NCBI RefSeq assembly: GCF_900102675.1
Contig: NZ_FMYX01000009.1
Coordinates: 62,001-126,000, forward strand
Source: Pseudomonas guariconensis
GTDB taxonomy: Bacteria; Pseudomonadota; Gammaproteobacteria; Pseudomonadales; Pseudomonadaceae
DNA: 64,000 bases
Direction: 5' to 3'
The notes beneath the pieces are model-generated. The model did not search any database. It was not told where the DNA came from and saw nothing but the letters and a program-made list of their open reading frames with translations. Shown piece after piece: positions 61,421 to 64,000 of this stretch. The first letter of the stretch is position 1; every line of letters begins with the position of its first letter. Made by a program: the position numbers and the translations under genes.

Positions 61421-61654
61421 ATGCTCAAAATCGTCCCCGACCCACCCATACCATCCGAATCCCTCACCACCCTTGAAGAGATCCTCATCCAGATCTCCGA
61501 ATACCTCGTCTGCGCCCTGACCGTTTCCCAGCACAGCGTCCAGCTTCACGCCAAGCCTCCCGGCCAGGTCCTGGCCTTGGCAGCCATGCACGAAATCGAG
61601 CGCGCCCACGCTTTGGCGGAGATGGCGCTGAGTCGTGTGCAGGCGCAGCACTGA
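61421..61654 (+). CDS. Small Pseudomonas protein (DUF6124/DUF3077-like)
   Basis: 77 residues, MLKIVPDPPIPSESLTTLEE, with GGAG 8 nt before the ATG. The start M-L/F/I-K-x-x-P-x-P-P followed by a helical bundle (ISEYLVCALTVSQHSVQLH, AAMHEIERAHALAEMAL) resembles small families common in Pseudomonas (DUF6124 or DUF3077). Function unknown. It is preceded by the structured RNA element and flanked by two minus-strand nuclease genes. Confidence 0.68.
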   Translation: MLKIVPDPPIPSESLTTLEEILIQISEYLVCALTVSQHSVQLHAKPPGQVLALAAMHEIERAHALAEMALSRVQAQH

Positions 61655-61962
61655 TCACCTGTAGTCCGTTTCCGAAATGGCGCGAGTTCCCTCGTAAGCC
61701 TGTCCAGATGGTCTAGCCTCGCAGTGTTCGTCGTTCTTCATCGACCAGGGCTGGCCAGGCTATGGGCAGAGATTTGCGTAGGGTTGCGCAGGTTGGTTTG
61801 GTCGCTCTGGTTGGTGTTGAGCGACGAGCCCTTGAATCAGTGAGCGCCTCTGGTGGATACCCAGGGGCGCTTTTTTTTGCGTTGAGGGCAATTGATTAAA
61901 AAGCAGGGTCCGCCTTGCGGGCCATCGCGGCACAAAGACGCTTTTACACAGTGGGCGTGCAA
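61655..61962. other. Intergenic region with terminator
   Basis: 308 bp. A strong plus-strand terminator ends at 61878. No ORF supported between it and the DUF6124-like gene; a short RNA ending there is possible. Confidence 0.4.
61843..61878 (+). terminator. Intrinsic terminator
   Basis: AGCGCCTCTGG-TGGATAC-CCAGGGGCGCT (11 bp with one U-G near the middle and another) followed by T8. Closely similar to 63005-63038. Confidence 0.88.
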
Positions 61963-62874
61963 TTAGCGGGCTGCAATCGCGTTGAAGCGAAACGCCAACG
62001 CTGGGAGGCTAGGGCGGTCTGCTTCGTTTTCCGGCAGGTACAAGGGTTGGCCTTCCAGCGAAACGTATTCGCTCTGCTTCAACGCGTCGGCGATGCCAAT
62101 TCGCATATCGCTTGGGTTGACCCATAACAGCCCCAAGTCGAACAGGGTATGCACGTCAGCCCTCAGTAACAGCCCATTGCTAACTACGTTGGTTTCATCG
62201 CCGAGGTAGGGGTGGATATGGGCCGCCTCCAACACCTGCGGCAAGGTGCAGCCTGTCATGGCGCAGCGGCCTTTGTAGGCCTTGAGCAATTGCTTTCGGA
62301 ATTGAGGTTGGCCGCGTCGTCGAACGATCGACGTCAGGGTGCGCGTGCGTGCGTCGCTCAGGTCATCGGGATTGAAGGCGCCTTGGGTGTCTAGTGCTTG
62401 CTCGATCGTTGCCGGAAGATCTTCTCCAGCCGCAGCCGGTACACGCTTCAATACGAACGATGTCGGTCGACTGCCTTCACTGCCTACACACGTGAAGACA
62501 CCCTCGTACCGAAAACCCGCATTGGGATGTTCGTACTTCGCTTTGCGATAGAAAACCAGCAACTCCAGGCCTCGCTGACGATGCTCCAGGATGAGGGCAT
62601 CGGTTCGCCCCAGGGTTTGTCCTTGCATGCGAAGGGTGTCGCCTTCCAGGGTGTCTTCGTATTGGGTTCTGTCAGACGTCTTGTGTTCGGTGATGAACAG
62701 CCAGACAGAGTCATACCCCTTCGGGCGGAAGATCCCGGTGTTGAGCGTGGCGTCGTGAATGTCGAAGCGTGCCTTGAGGTCCGCTCGGCTGTAAACGCTG
62801 CCTGGCTCCAACTGCTGCGATGTGAATACGCTGGGTGAGATTCCGTTAGGTGGAAGAGTGGAGGGCAGCGTCAC
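61963..62874 (-). CDS. DUF3427-like reader domain fused to HNH nuclease
   Basis: 303 residues with a GTG start after AAGGA. Residues about 25-145 resemble DUF3427: VYSRADLKARFDI, SVWLFITEHKTSDRTQYEDTLEG, LLVFYRKAKYE, FRYEGVFTCVGSEGSRPTSFVLKRV. Residues about 190-250 are an HNH_2 nuclease: CAMTGC (Cys204, Cys209), LEAAHIHPY (His219, His221), Asn233 and VHTLFDLGLLWV. This reader-plus-HNH layout is like type IV restriction enzymes that cut modified DNA. It shares the 39-bp upstream repeat with the MazG-helicase operon, but is a separate unit. Confidence 0.82.
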   Translation of the reverse strand: MTLPSTLPPNGISPSVFTSQQLEPGSVYSRADLKARFDIHDATLNTGIFRPKGYDSVWLFITEHKTSDRTQYEDTLEGDTLRMQGQTLGRTDALILEHRQRGLELLVFYRKAKYEHPNAGFRYEGVFTCVGSEGSRPTSFVLKRVPAAAGEDLPATIEQALDTQGAFNPDDLSDARTRTLTSIVRRRGQPQFRKQLLKAYKGRCAMTGCTLPQVLEAAHIHPYLGDETNVVSNGLLLRADVHTLFDLGLLWVNPSDMRIGIADALKQSEYVSLEGQPLYLPENEADRPSLPALAFRFNAIAAR

Positions 62875-62926
62875 GAGGGCATCCTTGCAAGCGAGGGCAG
62901 GGGCCTACATTTCGGCGCTGCCAGGG

Positions 62927-62965
62927 ATGCCCGATACCTTACTTCCTTCAGAATTAATGAGGAAG
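62927..62965 (-). repeat. 39-bp upstream repeat, copy B
   Basis: ATGCCCGATACCTTACTTCC followed by TTCAGAATTAATGAGGAAG, 52-91 bp upstream of the HNH gene start. See copy A. Similarity continues weakly for about 15 bp beyond (GTARGARAA). Confidence 0.85.
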
Positions 62966-63004
62966 CATGTAGGAGAATTCTCTAGTTACAGATGGCAGAT
63001 GGAT

Positions 63005-63038
63005 AGGCGCCTCTGGTGGCTGCCAGAAGCGCTTTTTT
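63005..63038 (+). terminator. Intrinsic terminator without an obvious plus-strand gene
   Basis: AGGCGCCTCTGG-TGGCTG-CCAGAAGCGCTT then T-run, one mismatch in the stem. Shares GCGCCTCTGGTGG with the terminator at 61843. No plus-strand gene ends here in the window. Confidence 0.75.
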
Positions 63039-63140
63039 GTGCCCGTACCGCAAATTAAGCACCGAGTAGCCCATCACGACAAAAGCCCGCTACCACACGT
63101 AAAGCGTTTACCTTTGGCGTTGAATGTCAGCCTCCCGCCC

Positions 63141-64000
63141 TCACACCGGCGGCCTGACATACACAACCTGGTCACGCCCATTCTGCTTGGCGGCATAGAG
63201 CCCTTTGTCGGCGCGCTCCAGTGCGTCATCGATTTTTTCACCCGGGGCGAAGAGGGTGCAGCCGATGCTCACGCTAACCTTCAACTGAGTGCTGGGCAGT
63301 TGCATCGGGCTGCTGCCGACCTGTTCACGAATGCGCTCGGCAATCCGCTTCAGTTCTTCGTTGTCATTGACCTGCAAAATAGCGACGAATTCTTCTCCGC
63401 CGTGGCGCACGAGCAGGTCGTCGGGGCGAAGGGCGGCTCGCAGGCGGCGGGCGCATTCACAGAGCACTTTGTCTCCGCTTGCATGGCCGTACTTGTCGTT
63501 GATGGATTTGAAATGGTCGAGGTCTGCGTAAATCGCAGCCAGGCGTAAGCCACTGGCTGCGGACATGCGCCGTTGGTGCTCTTCAAACGCGGTCAACGCG
63601 CCGCGGTTCCACAGTTGTGTCAAAGGGTCGAGCAGCGCTTTACGGTGCTCTCGATCCATTTCAAGGCGCAGGTCGCGGTTGGCCTGGGCCAAGGCGCGCA
63701 TTTGCAGATAGCCCTCCGCGAGGGTGGCCAGGTCCTTGAAGTTCGCTTTTTGGGTGTCGCTGAGCACGCGGGGGCGGGGGTCGAACATGCACAGGGTGCC
63801 GATGGCCTTGCCGTTGCCAGCGCGTAGCGGGTGGCCGGCATAGAAGCGGATATGGGGCGCGTTGAGCACCAGCGGATTGTCAACGAAGCGCTCATCGTAC
63901 CTGGCGTCGGGGACCATCAAGGTATCTTCACCGAGAATGGCGTAGCCGCAGAAGGAAATACTCCGTGTCGTTTCGCTTACCTCGAGCCCGATTCGGGCTT
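63141..64000 (-). CDS. GAF-GGDEF diguanylate cyclase (N-terminus outside window)
   Basis: At least 286 residues; the frame continues open to the window edge (ARIGLEVSETTRSISFCGYAIL). The left part is a GAF domain (SISFCGYAILGEDTLMVPDA, RFYAGHPLRAGNGKAIGTLCMFD). The C-terminal GGDEF domain has DPLTQLWNRGAL and the active site GGEEF (RHGGEEFVAIL), with an RxxD inhibitory site (RPDD) five residues before it. It should make c-di-GMP under product feedback inhibition. Confidence 0.9.
   Translation of the reverse strand, partial: ARIGLEVSETTRSISFCGYAILGEDTLMVPDARYDERFVDNPLVLNAPHIRFYAGHPLRAGNGKAIGTLCMFDPRPRVLSDTQKANFKDLATLAEGYLQMRALAQANRDLRLEMDREHRKALLDPLTQLWNRGALTAFEEHQRRMSAASGLRLAAIYADLDHFKSINDKYGHASGDKVLCECARRLRAALRPDDLLVRHGGEEFVAILQVNDNEELKRIAERIREQVGSSPMQLPSTQLKVSVSIGCTLFAPGEKIDDALERADKGLYAAKQNGRDQVVYVRPPV

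Noticed and set aside
58291..64000. Second tRNA-Pro 3' end as attachment site of an integrated island
   Set aside because: The TTCGAATCACTCC...CCA end is not repeated within the window and no integrase is seen, so an integrative element is suggested only by position and composition.

Overview
The window comes from a Pseudomonas of the putida group. The evidence is the GC-rich chromosomal sequence, the gene order ansB / rbsBACRKD / nucleoside hydrolase / csp / thrS-infC-rpmI-rplT-pheST-ihfA-merR / tRNA-Pro, which I recognise from P. putida KT2440, and several Pseudomonas-type intergenic hairpins of the REP kind (cores like GCGGGTTTACCCGC). No insertion sequence, CRISPR array, rRNA or integrase is visible.

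Left third (1-10.8 kb): an organosulfur scavenging locus. A minus-strand operon encodes an SsuD-type FMNH2-dependent monooxygenase, two paralogous DszB/SsuA-fold proteins, an MFS carrier and an ABC permease cut by the window edge. A class II aldolase-like gene is divergent from it, followed by a sulfonate-type binding protein, a TonB receptor and a sensorless sigma-54 activator of the SfnR type. Good -24/-12 (sigma-54) promoter matches precede the monooxygenase, the aldolase and, more weakly, the TonB receptor, so the whole locus looks like an SfnR-type regulon. One DszB-like paralogue keeps the catalytic Cys; the other has Ser there.

10.8-26.8 kb: a siderophore receptor behind a Fur-like site; a SnoaL-like protein; MscS channel; NhaA; an AraC regulator; an autotransporter whose passenger is a CX5R phosphatase; and a six-gene catabolic operon (ALDH, M19 dipeptidase-like, BCCT transporter, an unknown 572-residue protein, DUF3726-like, RidA) with a divergent LysR regulator, probably for a quaternary-ammonium compound.

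26.8-40.2 kb: housekeeping and signalling. ProP, a GT61-type glycosyltransferase, a chemoreceptor, a receiver-AraC response regulator that appears to lack a standard start codon, a 7TMR-DISM hybrid kinase, lipoproteins, a MESH1-like HD hydrolase, and a DUF1654-endonuclease I pair behind a perfect LexA box.

40.3-58.3 kb: periplasmic glutaminase/asparaginase (AauR site plus sigma-54 promoter), the ribose operon with a palindromic RbsR operator, and the translation operon thrS-infC-rpmI-rplT-pheS-pheT-ihfA-merR. The thrS leader has a hairpin that imitates a tRNA-Thr anticodon arm, and infC probably starts at ATT.

58.2-63 kb: an accessory segment of visibly lower GC directly after tRNA-Pro(GGG). 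It holds a MazG-like pyrophosphohydrolase in an operon with a PD-(D/E)XK nuclease/SF1 helicase, then a small ORF behind a three-way-junction RNA element, then a DUF3427-like/HNH nuclease. A 39-bp repeat (35/39 identical) lies upstream of both minus-strand units. This is the best candidate for an undescribed (defence) system. The window ends in a GAF-GGDEF diguanylate cyclase whose start is outside.
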